A stretch of DNA of 64,000 nt, taken from contig NC_081333.1 of assembly GCF_022539665.2 (NCBI RefSeq), positions 8,740,971 to 8,804,970 on the forward strand, written 5' to 3'. Position numbers and translations under genes: made by a program. Origin of the DNA: Daphnia carinata (Eukaryota; Arthropoda; Branchiopoda; Diplostraca; Daphniidae). The notes under the pieces are model-generated. The model was given only the letters and a program-made list of their open reading frames with translations, was not told the DNA's origin and searched no databases. Below, piece after piece: positions 34,979 to 48,800 of the stretch. Every line of letters begins with the position of its first letter. The first letter of the stretch is position 1.

Positions 34979-36816
34979 CACCGATTCTTCGAAATGAAAT
35001 TTAAAAAAAAAAAGGACAATGTTTTGAAAATTATATATATTTCGATAACACGGCTAGATAAAAACAAAAGAGAATTGGCAAAAAAAAAAGTAAGTAAAGC
35101 AAATGGGTAACCTGATAACATGAAATTCTTGCACGTTGTTGCCTCGAGGGTGTCTTCTATCTCCATTCTTTCGCCATGAAATGGTAAACATAAAAAAAAA
35201 ACAAAAAAAAAAGATAGGGAATATCGACTGGTGAAAAATGGACACGTTCGTGTGGCTATCACACACGTGAATGGCTTTGGCATTCTGGGAAAACAGGTGA
35301 AACGGGCAGGGTGAGAATTCAGGGCAAAGCAATATTACGTCATTGCTCGAGGCTAAAGAAGTCGGAGACTAAAATGAAGGTGAAATTGTTTTTCCAAAGA
35401 ATAGTGTGAGTGGAGTAGGTTATGACTCCGGGGCGGATTTTTTGTTGTTGCTGAATGAAATGTGAAACGCGGAAATCATTCGCCATCGAAAAAAAAAACG
35501 GACAATCCGCATATATTTATTGTAGTCAATGAAATTTAAAAAAAAAAAAAAAGAGTATATCCACGTGGAATGTGGGAGGATGGAAGATACAGCATATCGG
35601 AGATAGCATTAAACATTACGAAAATGGAAAAAAGAGTTATTGTAACAGAGAATCAAAACAGTGGGGCGAAAAAAAAAAAAAAGGACAGACGGTATGAATT
35701 TTGGAAGGGTACGTCAAGATTTCGAGACGAAAAATCTACGATACGATAGCCAAACCTTGGTTGAGCAACATTGACTACCACGCACATCATCATCTCTGGT
35801 TTGCTGTTCGTTTTTTTTTTTGTTTTTTTTTTGTCGGTTTTTGTTGGTTATTTTAAGGGTAACGTGAATTAGTTGATCTTGGCCTATTCCAAATTGGCGG
35901 ATCAAGCGCATTTCAAATTTTCTTTCAAAATATTCCAAAATAAAAGTTCTATTTTTTCCGAGTATATCCTCCTCTAGTTTGTGTTATGGCTCCATCCTCG
36001 TTTCTTTTAAACTAAAATTTCCCATGTCATTCTACAAAATAATAATAACTAAAAAAAAAAAGGGATAACCAAACAATAACCAACAAGAACAAGAATTGCT
36101 TTCGACCGGGCAAACCATAATAATATCCCGTGCGAATAAAAAAAAAAAAAAAAAGGAAGGTCATGTTAAAATTTAAATGGGGGGAATTATTTCAGAAGAT
36201 AAAAATTAAAAAAAACAAACATGATAACATCATACAATCATACATGAATTTAAAAAAAAAAAAATATATGTGTAAAGATGTCAAAAGACATCTCTTTTTT
36301 TCTTGGCCGGTAAGAAAACAAGGCAAGAAAAAAAAAAATAATAAGAGTCGTCCTGGAACAGAATTTTGCAATGGAAATGTGTGGACAGGAAGCTATTGAA
36401 AAAGAATTGATTTTTTTTTTTTCTATGTACAAAAGAAGCACGGCCGGATGATGCTGGGCAGACGATACGTGCACCAGGCGAGTACGTCTTCAAAACTCCT
36501 TATTGATGCGCAAAAAAAAACAATAGAAAATCTTGTTGAATGCGCATGTGCATCTGTGAAAAACAAATGGGAAAACGAGAGGTGTTCGAATGGAGAAATT
36601 AAAAAAAAAAAAATAAATGTGTCCTGGTCTTTTTTGTTGTTGTTGTACACTGACGTGAATGGGGGGGAGGAGGGGGCGAACCATTTGAGTCAAAGGCGTG
36701 ATGACCGTGATCAATCGCCACTAACTGATTTGATTGAGCTGTGAAAGAGTCAGATAATAAAAAAGGATGGAAGAGTTTTGCGAAGGAGAGTATGCGCGAA
36801 CACAATTTCATTTCTT
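34979..36816. other. Intergenic stretch, probably 3' UTR of the structural protein gene
   Basis: AT-rich sequence with many A/T runs and no supported frame. The nearest clear minus-strand AATAAA is at 35516-35521, which would give the low-complexity structural protein gene a 3' UTR of about 1.3 kb. This assignment is weak. Confidence 0.35.
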
Positions 36817-39800
36817 TTAACCAGATCGTCTTTCCTTCTTGAGCTCGTAGATGGCCTCGCGGATGGCGGCTTGCTCTTCCAGAGGGACGTCGTCACCTTC
36901 CGGTGCGGCCACTTCGGGGAAACCTTGCTGGAACAAATCCTCTTCCGTTCTCTGGAAGATGATTGGGCGTGGTCGAACGGGACGGCCTCTACCCGCTTGT
37001 TTGTTAGCCGATAGGACTGGAGTGCTGGACAAATTGTCAACCGTCTTTTTCTTGGCGAATTCTTCGATCGTCTGCTGGAAATTGAACTGCTGTTGCAATG
37101 GCTCCTCGTACGTCGGGCTGGCTTGTTTCTCAATGTCCTGTTCCACTTGGTACGATTGTTCCGGCTCTTCCTGGATCGGAGCGACCTCTTTCTCTATCTC
37201 CTGTTCTACCTGGTATGACTGTTGCGGTTCTTCCTGGATCACAATGGGCTGATCGGGGATCTGGACGGGTTCGATGTATTCCTGTTCGATTTGGTACGTC
37301 TGCTCGGGTTGTTGGACAACCTGAACGGGTTCAACGTATTCCTGTTCGACAACCTGAACGGGCTCAACGTATTCCTGTTGGATAACCTGAACGGGCTCAA
37401 CGTATTCCTGTTGGACAACCTGAACGGGCTCAACGTATTCCTGTTGGATAACCTGAACGGGCTCAACGTATTCCTGTTGGACCTCCTCTTTCACCTCGGG
37501 CTGGATAGTCTCGACTACCTGGACAGGTTCCACGTATTCTTGCACAATTTCGGGGAAGACCTCGGGTTCTTGCTGGACAGTTTGAACGGGCTCGTATTGC
37601 GGCTGGACTGAAACTTGTTCTCGCTGGATCTCAGGTTCGGGTTGTTGTTGCTGGTAAACCTGGGCAGGTGGTAGATATTCTTGCGAGACCTGGTACGTTT
37701 GCTCGGGTTCCTCTTGAATCTGGACGGGCTCGATGAACTGCTCCTCCTGCTGGATCTCTGGCTCCTTCTGCTGGACCTGCAAAATCTCGACGGGTTGTTG
37801 CGGTTGAACCTGGACAGGCTCTTCGTAAACGGGCTGCACGTATTCCGGCTGGACCTGGCGGATTGGCTCCTGATATTCTGGCTCCTGGCTGAGTTCCTGT
37901 TCGACCGAGAGCAAGAGGCTTCCATCTTGAATGGGAGCCTCTTCCTCATACGGCACTCGCTGTTCCTCTACGGATACTTGCTCCTCCTGGCGGGCTGGAA
38001 CGTATTCCTGCAATACCTGTTGATCCTCCTCCTGGGGACCCCAAAGGACTGCGTCGATCGTCGAAATTGGGGATGGAACAAACGGCTGTTCAGCAACGAT
38101 CGGCTGCTCGGGTTCAGGAACTGCGTAGACGTAGGCGGGTTGACGTTGGGCCGGTACCTCTTCTTCTTCCGATGTCGGTCTGTACGGAGTAGGCTGAGTT
38201 TCTGCAATAGTAAATCAGGTCGTAGCTGCAGCGAGCGCCCCTTTTTGTTTTTTGGGTTTGTGGGGTGGAGGGTTTCATTTGTTTCAGGTAATAACATTTA
38301 AAACAAAAAAGGATCAAGGTTTCGTTTTTTTATGCTTAAGGTTTCAGTTGCCCGGTGATGTGCCATTGTGTTCTCGACGACGGCGGCCTTCCACTTCCGT
38401 GCGCGGGTTTTTTTTTTTTGTTTTTTAAAGGGTAAAGCAACGGGAAGAACACACAAGACGAAAAGGAAATCGGGAGCAAGGTTTTTTTTTTCATTTGGGT
38501 ACAGGTGAGAGGAGAAAAGAAAAAGAGAGCGGCGGAATTGTTTGATTGTGTCGGTTAGCAAAAGGTGGTTGGGGATTGTTTGCGGTAATGTTCTTCGCTA
38601 AAACGAGAACAGCAAAAGGGAAATAGGTCCATTATCTGAAGATGTGTAAAAAAAAAAAGGGGGGGCTATGTAGGCTAGAAAAAAAATTTGGATTGGATTT
38701 GAGGCTTGTCTTTTTTTATGGATTGGATATTGTTCCAGACGAAGAGTCCCCATTAAAGCGGCTGATGAGGCGTATGCCTCGGGGCCCGTGTCAAAAATCT
38801 ATGCTGCATCAGAATCGAAATATTATGATATCGGAAAAGGAGAGAGAAATCAAATAAGAAAAAAATGGTGCCGATAGGGGAAAGAAGACATTTTTTTTTT
38901 TTTTTTTTTCTGTTCTACGTGGTCGGAATGCCCCCCTCCCTTTTTTAGCGAATAATAATAATATATAGAAAACAAAGTGAGAAGAATCGAACGTTCAGGT
39001 GGGATAGGCAAGAGAAGAGCAAAAAAAAAAAAAAATTAAACGAATCACTTCAAAAACAAAAACTCAAAGATCTGAGTTCTTTTTTTTTCTTTTAAATCGG
39101 AAGATAAAGATGAATTTGCATTTTTCGTTTTCTATACCAACTGAAAACGATGTTAAGGAAAAAAAAAAAAACTAGTGATAGGAAGAAGCAAGAAAGATTG
39201 AAACAGACGCATAAAAGAAAGCTAATAATTGGCACGAGGAAATAAAAACTACCGGAAGTTTGAGTCTAAAAAACAAAAATTGCTTCTACTGTTATCTTTT
39301 TTTTTTTTTTTTGCCTTCCATAATGCTTCCTATTTTTAGGGGGCCAACTACAATAGGTAATTGATTCGCTAAAAAAAACTAACTACTCAATTGTTTCCTT
39401 CTATTCTTTGCCTCGCAGGAATGTGAAAACAGGTAAGGACAACGAAGGTGAAAAGGTAATGACATCGATTTCGTTTTTCTCCTTTTTCGGGAGGGGGTGG
39501 AGTGAAAAATGGGTTTGAATTAAAGAACAAAAAAAAAAAAAAAGGTGTATATAGGTTTGTGAGACAGGTAAACTTGAAGGATGTTTGTGGGATGGTTGGG
39601 ATTTGCGACGGTTGCGTGGAGAAATCGAGGTGGGTTGGCGTGCCGCGTTTCTTATCATTTAAGACTTTTTTCATCCGAGTATAAAACCGTGAGGTGAAAT
39701 TTGAAACTTGTTGTCTCTTCACGGTATCATTATGCATGATTTTTTTCTCTCTCTCTCTCTCTCGTTTTTACTAATTGCTCGTTAAGACACACGCTTGCGT

Positions 39801-42800
39801 GGCACTCTCTACTCTCAAATGCGATTTTTTGTTAATTATTTTTTTTTTTTTGTGTTTTCTCTTGAGCTGGATATTTTGCGATTTTGTAGTCTCTAATATT
39901 TCCTTGTCCAACGGTTCAAGCCTGCAACAAATTGATGCAAGAACTTCTAAAACGGCTTCATAAAAATTGTAACAATTTCTTTTTTTTTTTTTGCTGCCCT
40001 CTTTTATGTGCTTCTGGTTTCCCCCTCCCCCCAATTTTAATGTGTGTCTTATCGAACAAAAATGTGTTTGTGCTAATTGCTGATTGGACCCATCGAAAAA
40101 TAATTAACCCCCCCCAATTTCCAATTGTGCTCTACATAATCAAACCTTTCAAATGGACAACGTACGAAAGGAAACCAGGTTGAAACACAAAGTGTCACTT
40201 AACTATGTACCAATTGCCGGACATTTCCGTTACGATCCTTTTTTTTTTATACAACACACCATTTCTCGTCCGGCAATCTCACACACTACCCCCAATTGTT
40301 GTTGTTGTTGTTGCTGTCTAGCGATATACTTTTAATTGAAACCGGAATGTGTACCTTCGGGCAAGCGTTGTGTGATACGTGAACCGTAGGCCGGCTCATC
40401 GACGACTTGGCTTTCACCGTAGTATTCCGGTTGGGCAGGGACTGGCACCGGGTCCGGCACGGCGACAACGTCTGGGTAGTCGTTGGGAGTCGTCTCCTGT
40501 CTGAAGTCAACGTCTATGGAGTCGTCCGTCTCACTGCGTGAAACATACACACACATAGACAACAGTACATGCCAGTTTTGTTTTTTTTTTCAGTCAGTTT
40601 GTTTTGTAGTCAGTCAAAAAAAAATAATAATGTCATCATGCAAATTGTAAGCTACGGATAGAGGAAATAAGAAAGGAGTCGTAAACACACCATAGGAATC
40701 AAACGGGTTCAATCATTATGAAACCAGGAAGAAAAGGAGAAGTCGTCGTGATGTCGAAACAAAAAAGAGCATCGTCATGGAACACGAAAATGATGAGTTT
40801 TGAAAAAGAAAAATGGACAGCAGAAAAGAGAAGGAGATTTGTGTGAAAGAGAAAAGAAGAACGTCCGAAAAAAAAGCAGGTCAGTCAGTGCGCGTTTTCG
40901 TGCAACGGAAGGGGGGGGGGGTGCAAAGTCAGTCAGGTAAGAGGTTGTATCGATGATGCCGCGGGACCCGACGATGGCCAGACAAGCAAACGGCTTGTTT
41001 TGAACGTCGAGCCGGTTGTGCTGGAACATTTTTTTTTTTTAATTTTTTTTAAAACCCGACAAACGCAACTATAGGATGATGCATACAGTTGGTTGAAGAA
41101 TGCCATTGTAGTTTTGTTTTATATTTTGTTCTCTTTTCAAACAGACACACACACACGCACACATACATCAACAGGGTTGAGAAAGAGAGCTTTAAAAAAA
41201 AAATATAGAAGGACACTAGAGAGAATAAGATTCTTTCATTCGTTATTTCTTTTCTTCGTTATTCAATCGTTTTTTTTTTCTTTTGTTTGCCATCGTTGGT
41301 TAAATTCTAACGCGCTTTTGTTCCTCTAGCTTTTTAGCAGTTTACTTTTTTTTTTATTCTTTTCAAAATGTTTATGTTTTTTAAATTTCTGTAGCTTCTT
41401 GTATCGACATCAAATTTTGCTATTCATTTCTCTAATAGGGTGCGGCAGATTCGCTACAAAGCGCTCGGCGTTTTTTAAACGAATGCGCGCACCCTCAAAG
41501 AGAAAATGAATAACGAAAAATGTGTAATGCATATTTAAAAAAAAAAAGGGAAAACAAATTTGAAATGCTGCAAAAAATTTTGAATATAAAAAGAAAAAGA
41601 AATTTATGAATGGCTGTTGTCCAGCAAAAATGAAATAAAGATGAAAGAACAAATGTCGAAGAAAATAACTGTAAAATAATAATAATAAAAAAAAATGTGG
41701 GTTTTGGTTTCGGTTGAGAGAGGTGGGTTTGCTATTCGCTAGCGATAATAAAAGAAAAAAAAAAGAATTTCAAAAGTCGCAGACGAGGAATGAAAGCAAA
41801 AAAAAAAAAATTTGCAAGAAACAGCATTTAAAAAAAATGGAAAATCATTTGTATGAAATTTTAAAAAAACTCTTCGCCATTCTTATATATAATAATAGAA
41901 CTCTTTAATCGCTCATCTTGTTTTCTTCGACAGAAGCAAAAAGAACATTTTTGCCGCGTCGTCTCTCGCAATTCAAATCTAACCGCACTCTCTCGTGAAA
42001 TTCCATCTCGATCTCAATTGTAATCAAGACCAACACGGTGGAGCGAAAGAGTCCTACCATATATATATAATATATATTTATAGATATTGTCACTGAACAA
42101 GGAATTAAAAAAAAAAAAAAAAATAGAGAGGAGAATGATGCAGAATAAGTGAGCAAATGGTATTAAAAAAAAAAGAGGCGTCCTACAGGTGCGCCGGCTT
42201 GCTGGCTTTTTTAATTAACTGACGGTGCTGGAAAGTAATTGTCAAAAACAGAGGTGGTGCGAAAACGGAGACGAGCGGACCGAATGGAAAAAGGAGTGCG
42301 ACAGAGAAAGAGAAGTCGTTGATTCGAGAAAGTAGGACAGAGAAGTAGAAGAATCGGTTATCTTGTCATCATCATCATCATCATCATCAAAGGAAATCAT
42401 CGGAAGAACGAATTGTGCAACTGACGCAAAACGGTTATGGGAGCAAGGGATAAGGTATATGTATATACGATAGTAAACAAGCATTTTGGTTCGTTTAATG
42501 ACGTGTGTGGGGAGGGGGTATAATAAAGAGGGAGAACTTGAGCATCAAAAATCGGATTGGATTTCGACCTTGTAATTGATGGTCTCTTTTTGTTTTTCTA
42601 TATGAGACGTGACGGAGAAGGAAGTTTCAACGATAAACCAGTCACCGAGTTTTCCTTCTTCTTCACATCAGCCTCTTCTATTTTGAATTGTCCAATCCGA
42701 TTTTTTCTTATCGTCTTCAAATGATACCTTTATCATCTTTTTTTGTTTTTTTTTAAATTGTCTAATCATTCTTTTCGTCTTGTTCTTTTCATTCGTTCTT

Positions 42801-45800
42801 GGGATTTCATCCATTTCTCTGTGTGTGTGTGTGTTTTTCTCGTTTCCACACCGACGATAAAAATTGTTAAAGGAAGGACTACTATGCTTTTCTCTTGGGC
42901 AAGGTAGGTTATGAAAATGTAACACATTTTTTTTGTTTTGATAAAGAAAACACAATAAAGGATGAAAAAAAAAAAAAAGGGTGAATCAAATGGCCGCGTT
43001 GCGGTGATTGTTCAAACAAACAAAAAAAAAAAAGAAATCAGAAGAAAGAGCGTTTTCTTTTTTGAACTTACGCTGACGGCGGTAGGTATTCGACGGCCGG
43101 TGCGGACACCACCTGTTGGGCGGGTGCGCTAAAGAAGACGGCCACTTGCTGAGGTGCTTCCTCAACGGGAGCTTCGTAGGCCTGGACGGACTCGTACTGT
43201 TCGGGCACGGTGGCTGGCACTTCGACTGGAGCAACGACTGGCTCCTGAACTGCCTCCGGCACGCTGAAAGAGGAGTAGGTGTAAGTCTCCGGTGCGGCCG
43301 TCACGACGGCAGGCTCATCAACAGGTAGAGGAATGAATGGCGCCGACGTGCTCTCCGGTTGAGACAGCAAAAGGTAATCTTCATCCTGGGCAGCGGGCAC
43401 TTCTACGGCTGGAACGGCCACCGGTTCAGCTGGAATGAAATAAGCCTGCACGGGTTCTTGAACGATTTCGGGCGTGGCAGGTTGAGGTGCTTCTTCGGCC
43501 GGTGCCCAGGTGGGAGAGGCTGAAACCAGGTCGTTGTACGATTCAGCGGAAGGAGCCGAGGACTCGTCGGAATCAACGGATGGCTGGCTAATGGCGATCG
43601 ATTCTTCGACAGGTGAATCGTACGAAGCCGGGGCCGTGTATTCAACAGCGATGGGGGCCGAGTAGGACACGGCTACTGGAGCCGGCGGGGTGTATTCGGG
43701 TGCAGCGGGAGCTTCGTATTCGTCAGCAGCGGCCACTTTGTATTCAGGAGCGATGTACTCAGGGATAACGGGAGCGCTTTCGGGAGCTGACGGCGTGTAT
43801 TCGGGAGTGCGAGGAGCATATTCGGGAGCTGCAGCTGGGGCTGGTTCAGGAGCCGAAGGAGCGGAGCGGACATCTTCAGGGCGAACGCCATAGACGGGGG
43901 TTCCACCGAGTGGTACCCATGGGTTCGTGGCGCATGATTCGCAGTTCTCGTGAGATGGGGCAACGGGGACGACAGAGTAGCTGGAAGCGCCAGGAGCGGG
44001 ATACTGGGCTGCAGCCGGAGCTGGAACGTAGACAGGATCTGAAGCAGGAGCAGCGGAGTAGACCTGATCAGGGATTGCGGCAGGGGCAGGAGCCGGTGCG
44101 GCAGAGTAAGATGGCACGGCCGGAGCGGCAGCTGCTTCGTACGGGGCAGGGGCATCGTAAGACTGTTGAGGAGCGTACGCGGGCTCGGCAGCTGGCGCAG
44201 GAGCATAAGATTGTTGAGGAGCAGGGGCAGGGTAAGAAGGCTGAGGAGCAGGGGCAGGGTAGGAAGGCTGAGGAGCCGGGGCAGCATAAGAAGGCTGAGG
44301 AGCAGCATACGAAGGCTCTGGAGCGTACGATGGTTGAGGAGCAGCCGGTGCGTAAGATTGTTCAGGAGCGTAAGACGGTTGGGGAGCAGCCGGTGCGTAA
44401 GATGGTTCAGGGGCGTAAGACGGTTGGGGAGCAGCCGGTGCGTAAGATGGTTCAGGGGCGTAAGACGGTTGGGGAGCAGCTGGAGCGTAAGATGGTTCAG
44501 GAGCGTAAGACGGTTGAGGAGCCGCTGGAGCGTATGATGGCTGAGGAGGAGCATAAGATGGCTGAGGGGCAGCTGGGGCATAAGACGGCTGTGGGGCGTA
44601 CGATGGTTGGGGAGCGTAAGATTGTTGTGGCTGAGGAGCGTAAGATTGCTGGGGCTGATGAGAGTAGGCCGGGGCAGGCGTGTAGACCAGAGTGATCGGG
44701 TAGGGTTGCGGCTGTTCCTCGTAACCGTAGCTGGGGTAGGGTGGGTCCAAAACTTCGTATTGGTTACCCTTGCTCTTGCTGGGGAACTTGATCTTGGGCA
44801 ACTTGATCTTGGGCAACTTGAATTTGGATTTGCTGGGTCCGTAGGTGGACTTGGGTGCCTTGGGCAACTTGGGGGATCCGTAAGAGGATTTGGGTGCCTT
44901 AGGAGCCTTGGGTGCGCCATAAGTTCCCTTGGGTTTCTTGGGTGCCTTTGGAGCTTTCGGCGCGCCATACTGTCCTTTGGGTGCCTTGGGAGCCTTAGCT
45001 TTAGGTGCGCCGTACTGTCCTTTGGGTGCCTTAGGGGCCTTTGGTTTAGCCGGAGCGCCGTAAGATGCTTTGGGGGCCTTGGCTGGAGCGCCGTACTGTC
45101 CTTTGGGTGCCTTGGGAGCCTTAGCTTTAGCCGGAGCGCCATAAGTTGCTTTGGGAGCCTTGGCCGGAGCGCCGTACGAAGAGGCTGGAGCCGGATGGTA
45201 AGACGGTTGAGGAGCGTACGTTTGAGGAGCGTAAGACTGTTGTGGCTGAGGAGCGTACGATGGCTGGGCAGCGTAGGAAGGCTCGGCCGGGTAGGCTGGG
45301 GCAGCAGCGTAGGTCGGCTCGGGAGCGTAAGATGGAGCGGGAGCCGGAGCGTAGTTGGGTTGAGCGTCATAAACCGGGGCAGGGGCCGGGGCGTATGCTG
45401 GTTGAGCGTCATAAACCGGGGCAGGGGCAGAAGCGTAAGATGGCTCGGGAGCGTAAGCTGGAGCTGGGGCGTACGATGGCTCAGGAGCGTAAGCCGGAGC
45501 TTGAGCGTAAGACGGGGCTGGGGCTGGAGCGTATGATGGCTCAGGGGCGTACACCGGTGCGGGAGCTGGTGCGTAAGATGGCTCGGGAACGTAAGGAGCC
45601 GGAGCTGGTGGTGCGTACGATGGTTCGGGAACGTAAGGAGCGGGGGCTGGCGCGTAAGATGGTTCGGGAGCGTAAGGTGCTGGAGCTGGAGCGTAAGCCG
45701 GAGCTGGAGCGTACGACGGCTCAGGTGCGTAAGACGGAGCTGGGGCCTGGGCGTACGATGGCTCTGGAGCGTAAGCGGGAGCCGGAGCCGATGCGTAAAC

Positions 45801-48800
45801 AGGTTCAGGATTGTAGATGGGAGCCGGTGCTGCGTCATAAACAGGGGCAGGAGCAGGATAAGCCGGCTGAGGAGCAGCGTAAGTCGGTTGAGGAGCGGCG
45901 TACGATGGCTGAGGAGCAGCGTAAGCTGGTTGAGGAGCGGCGTAAGTCGGTTGAGGAGCAGCGTAGGCCGGCTGAGGAGCGTGATAGATGGGCTGCGGTG
46001 CTGGCGCGTGGTAAGTAGGCTGAGGGGCTGCTCCGTAAGCAGGGGCTAAAGGAGCTCCATAAGAAGACTTGGGTGCCTTAGGAGCCTTAGCCTTGGGTGG
46101 GGCACCGTATGCGGGCCTTGGGGCTTTTGGAGCCTTTGGTGCTTTCGGTGCGCCGTAGCTAGCCTTTGGTGCCTTTGGTGCCTTTGGAGCGCCGTAAGAT
46201 GCTTTGGGAGCCTTGGGTGCCTTGGGTGCGCTGTAGCCGTAACTGTTGCCTCCGGAACGAAGGTGTCCCCATGTTCTCTCTTCAGCTTGATCGGCAATGT
46301 ACGGATTGGGGCCGGCAGGTTCTGGTTCAGCCCAACAGCTGACAAGGGCGGTCAACGCCAAGAGCAGCAGACAAGCGGAGAACTAAAACGAAACAAAAAT
46401 GCAATCAAATGATTAATTATTTATTGATTTCAATCATCCTGTGCAATTCGCTTGTAGTTTTTATTGTGCAACCAATGCGCTATTGTAAAAAACGAATGTT
46501 CACATCGATGTGTGTCTTCCGCCGTTATCGCGGTCTACATCCGAAACCGATTGGGGTGGGAGGCAATGAATGGAAGATTCACGAGACCATTGTGCTAGTT
46601 CTTTTTTTAAGTGGCAGCACTAATCGAGTTGAATTGGGAAATAAGGCAACAAAAAACAAAAAAAAAAACTAAACAAAAATTGCCTCTTGGGCTGTTTGAA
46701 GCCGAGGCGAAAGGCAATCAGAGACGTTTGCCCTACTGTAGAGCTAATCTCTCACGAAATGATGGATGCGGGAATGAAACAAGAGCACAACACGCACACA
46801 CACACAAAAAAAAAGAGAAAATGGCGAAGAGATAAGACGATTCATTCTCGTCTTTTTATTCAAAAAATTAAAAAAAAAGGAATTTTTCTGGATGGATGTG
46901 GTCGATTTCCTCTTGGCAATGGCGCCAAACTGTGCCAGCCCATTTATCTTGAGCCTTTGACGACGAGAGCGCAAGCCAAGTGAAAAAAAAAAATAAGGTT
47001 TTTTTATTATTCCGTGTGCTCATTGACGGCCGGTGTTTTGGCCGCAAGGATCAGAAACCCAAACGAGTTGTTTGGCATTTGAAGCACGCAGCGACATCGT
47101 CCAAATAGCCATCGAATAACTTCAAAAAGCAAGTTGTGTGTATCATACCCTCCGTGTATAGTTTCTGGTTAGCGACCGGTGCGCCCCACCGGCGGGACCC
47201 CATTACGAACGAAACAGGTACTAAACTAGTCATCTATCTAGAAGAAATAGAGAGACCTTGTTCTGTGCCTGGCATAGCCAGAAAAGGAGAAGAGAAAAGA
47301 GAAATAAATAGAAAACACCCGGAAGAGAGGAAGGAGGTGCATCAGGTGGAAGGGGAATCAGGTACCTATGTAGATTGGGGACTGTGTCGGGAGAGCCTTA
47401 GCCAAAAAAAAAAGGCACAGGCCCCTTTGGTGAAAGTGGCAAGCGGGCGCCCTACATGAGAGAGAAAGACACACACACACACACACACACGATGGGAATT
47501 CATTGAAAATCTCTTCTCTCTCTTAGCGCGGGAACTGGCAAAACTCGGCATCGACGAGACATGAAACGGCCATTGCTATACCCACCTACACTCTGCTCTC
47601 TTTTTTTTTTTCACGCAATTTATGAACGTGGTGTACGAGAAGATCCCCTTAAGGCCAGGTGAAATTCAGGCAAACAAAAAAATGTTTTGTGGCTTCAAAA
47701 CTGAGAGACTCGTTCATTGATTCCCGACGCTTAGCTTTTTTTCTTTTTGTCTATACCGAAGGTGCGTGAAAGTCGGATGCCTTCGAGCGGTGAGCCTTTT
47801 TGGCTGGAACAGGCAAGTTCGTAAAGACGAAAAACACTTCGACAATGGGGGTGGCAGAAAACGACAAAGAAAACGAGCCGATGTAATCAGCTTAATATTT
47901 AAGTTTTGTTGTTGTTTATCGCGTTTATGAGGGAGCGATAAGAACTAGCACTACATTGCCTACTGGCCAAAGAACGCACGCCACCCAATCTAATGGGCCA
48001 GCTTTTTTTTTTTTTTTTTATGTTGGACATTGCGTTTACACGAGCCCCTCTGCTGTGGGGATAAAAGAAGGCTCTTGTTCGTGTCCTTATTCCTCGAACA
48101 AAAGGGCTTCCTTCTCTTCGCCGCTCGGCCATAATAATCGAGAAGCCGCACCTCACTCCCTGTGCCACTGACCCACACACAGTGCAACTATTTCTTCCTT
48201 CTTTTCTTTTTTGATTTTCGTTTTACATTCTCTCTTTTTTTTTTTTTTTTTTTTTTGCAACTGAATTTGGATGCTCCCGGATCTCTCCAAACAGTTTCGA
48301 AATTTTCATTTTTACCTGTATCGAGCTGCTTTACGTGCTGGAAACAAGATTTCTTTCGTATATTTCGCTCTAATGCGTAGAGACAAGTTAACAGGAGGGG
48401 CCTTTTTTTTTTTATTATTTTACGTAAAGACATTGTAGTAGATTTTTTTTTTCTTTTTACCTTTCTCTTTACGTTTCGGCTTACACACACAACACCTGTC
48501 ATGGCTTTTTTTTTTTTCATTTGGAGGGGAAAAGGAACAGGTGAAAGTTTTCTCCCCATTGAACCATCGCTACGGACCATCCCCCACCATTTTCTACCCT
48601 TTATTGTATCTACCTGTTGCAGGGATAGAAGAGTGACGGTTACGAAAAGAATTTTTTCATTCAAAGTGAAAATAAGAAGAAGAAGAAAAAAAAAAGGGGG
48701 AGGGAGGCCTCGCTAAAGAAAATTACCTAGACCGGTACGGTAGCTAAAGAAAGGGAAAGATGATGTACGCACTGCATGGAGTCATCACATGGAATTCGAG

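Noticed and set aside
37222-37611. Plus-strand frame rich in LNGLNVFLLDN repeats
   Set aside because: It is the antisense shadow of the 33-bp coding minisatellite encoding QEYVEPVQV on the minus strand.
43673-45838. 721-codon minus-strand frame and several long plus-strand frames within the structural protein gene
   Set aside because: They are frame-shifted or antisense readings of the repetitive YAPAP/APK coding sequence. The repeats keep other frames open; only the frame with a signal peptide and phase-compatible splice sites was accepted.
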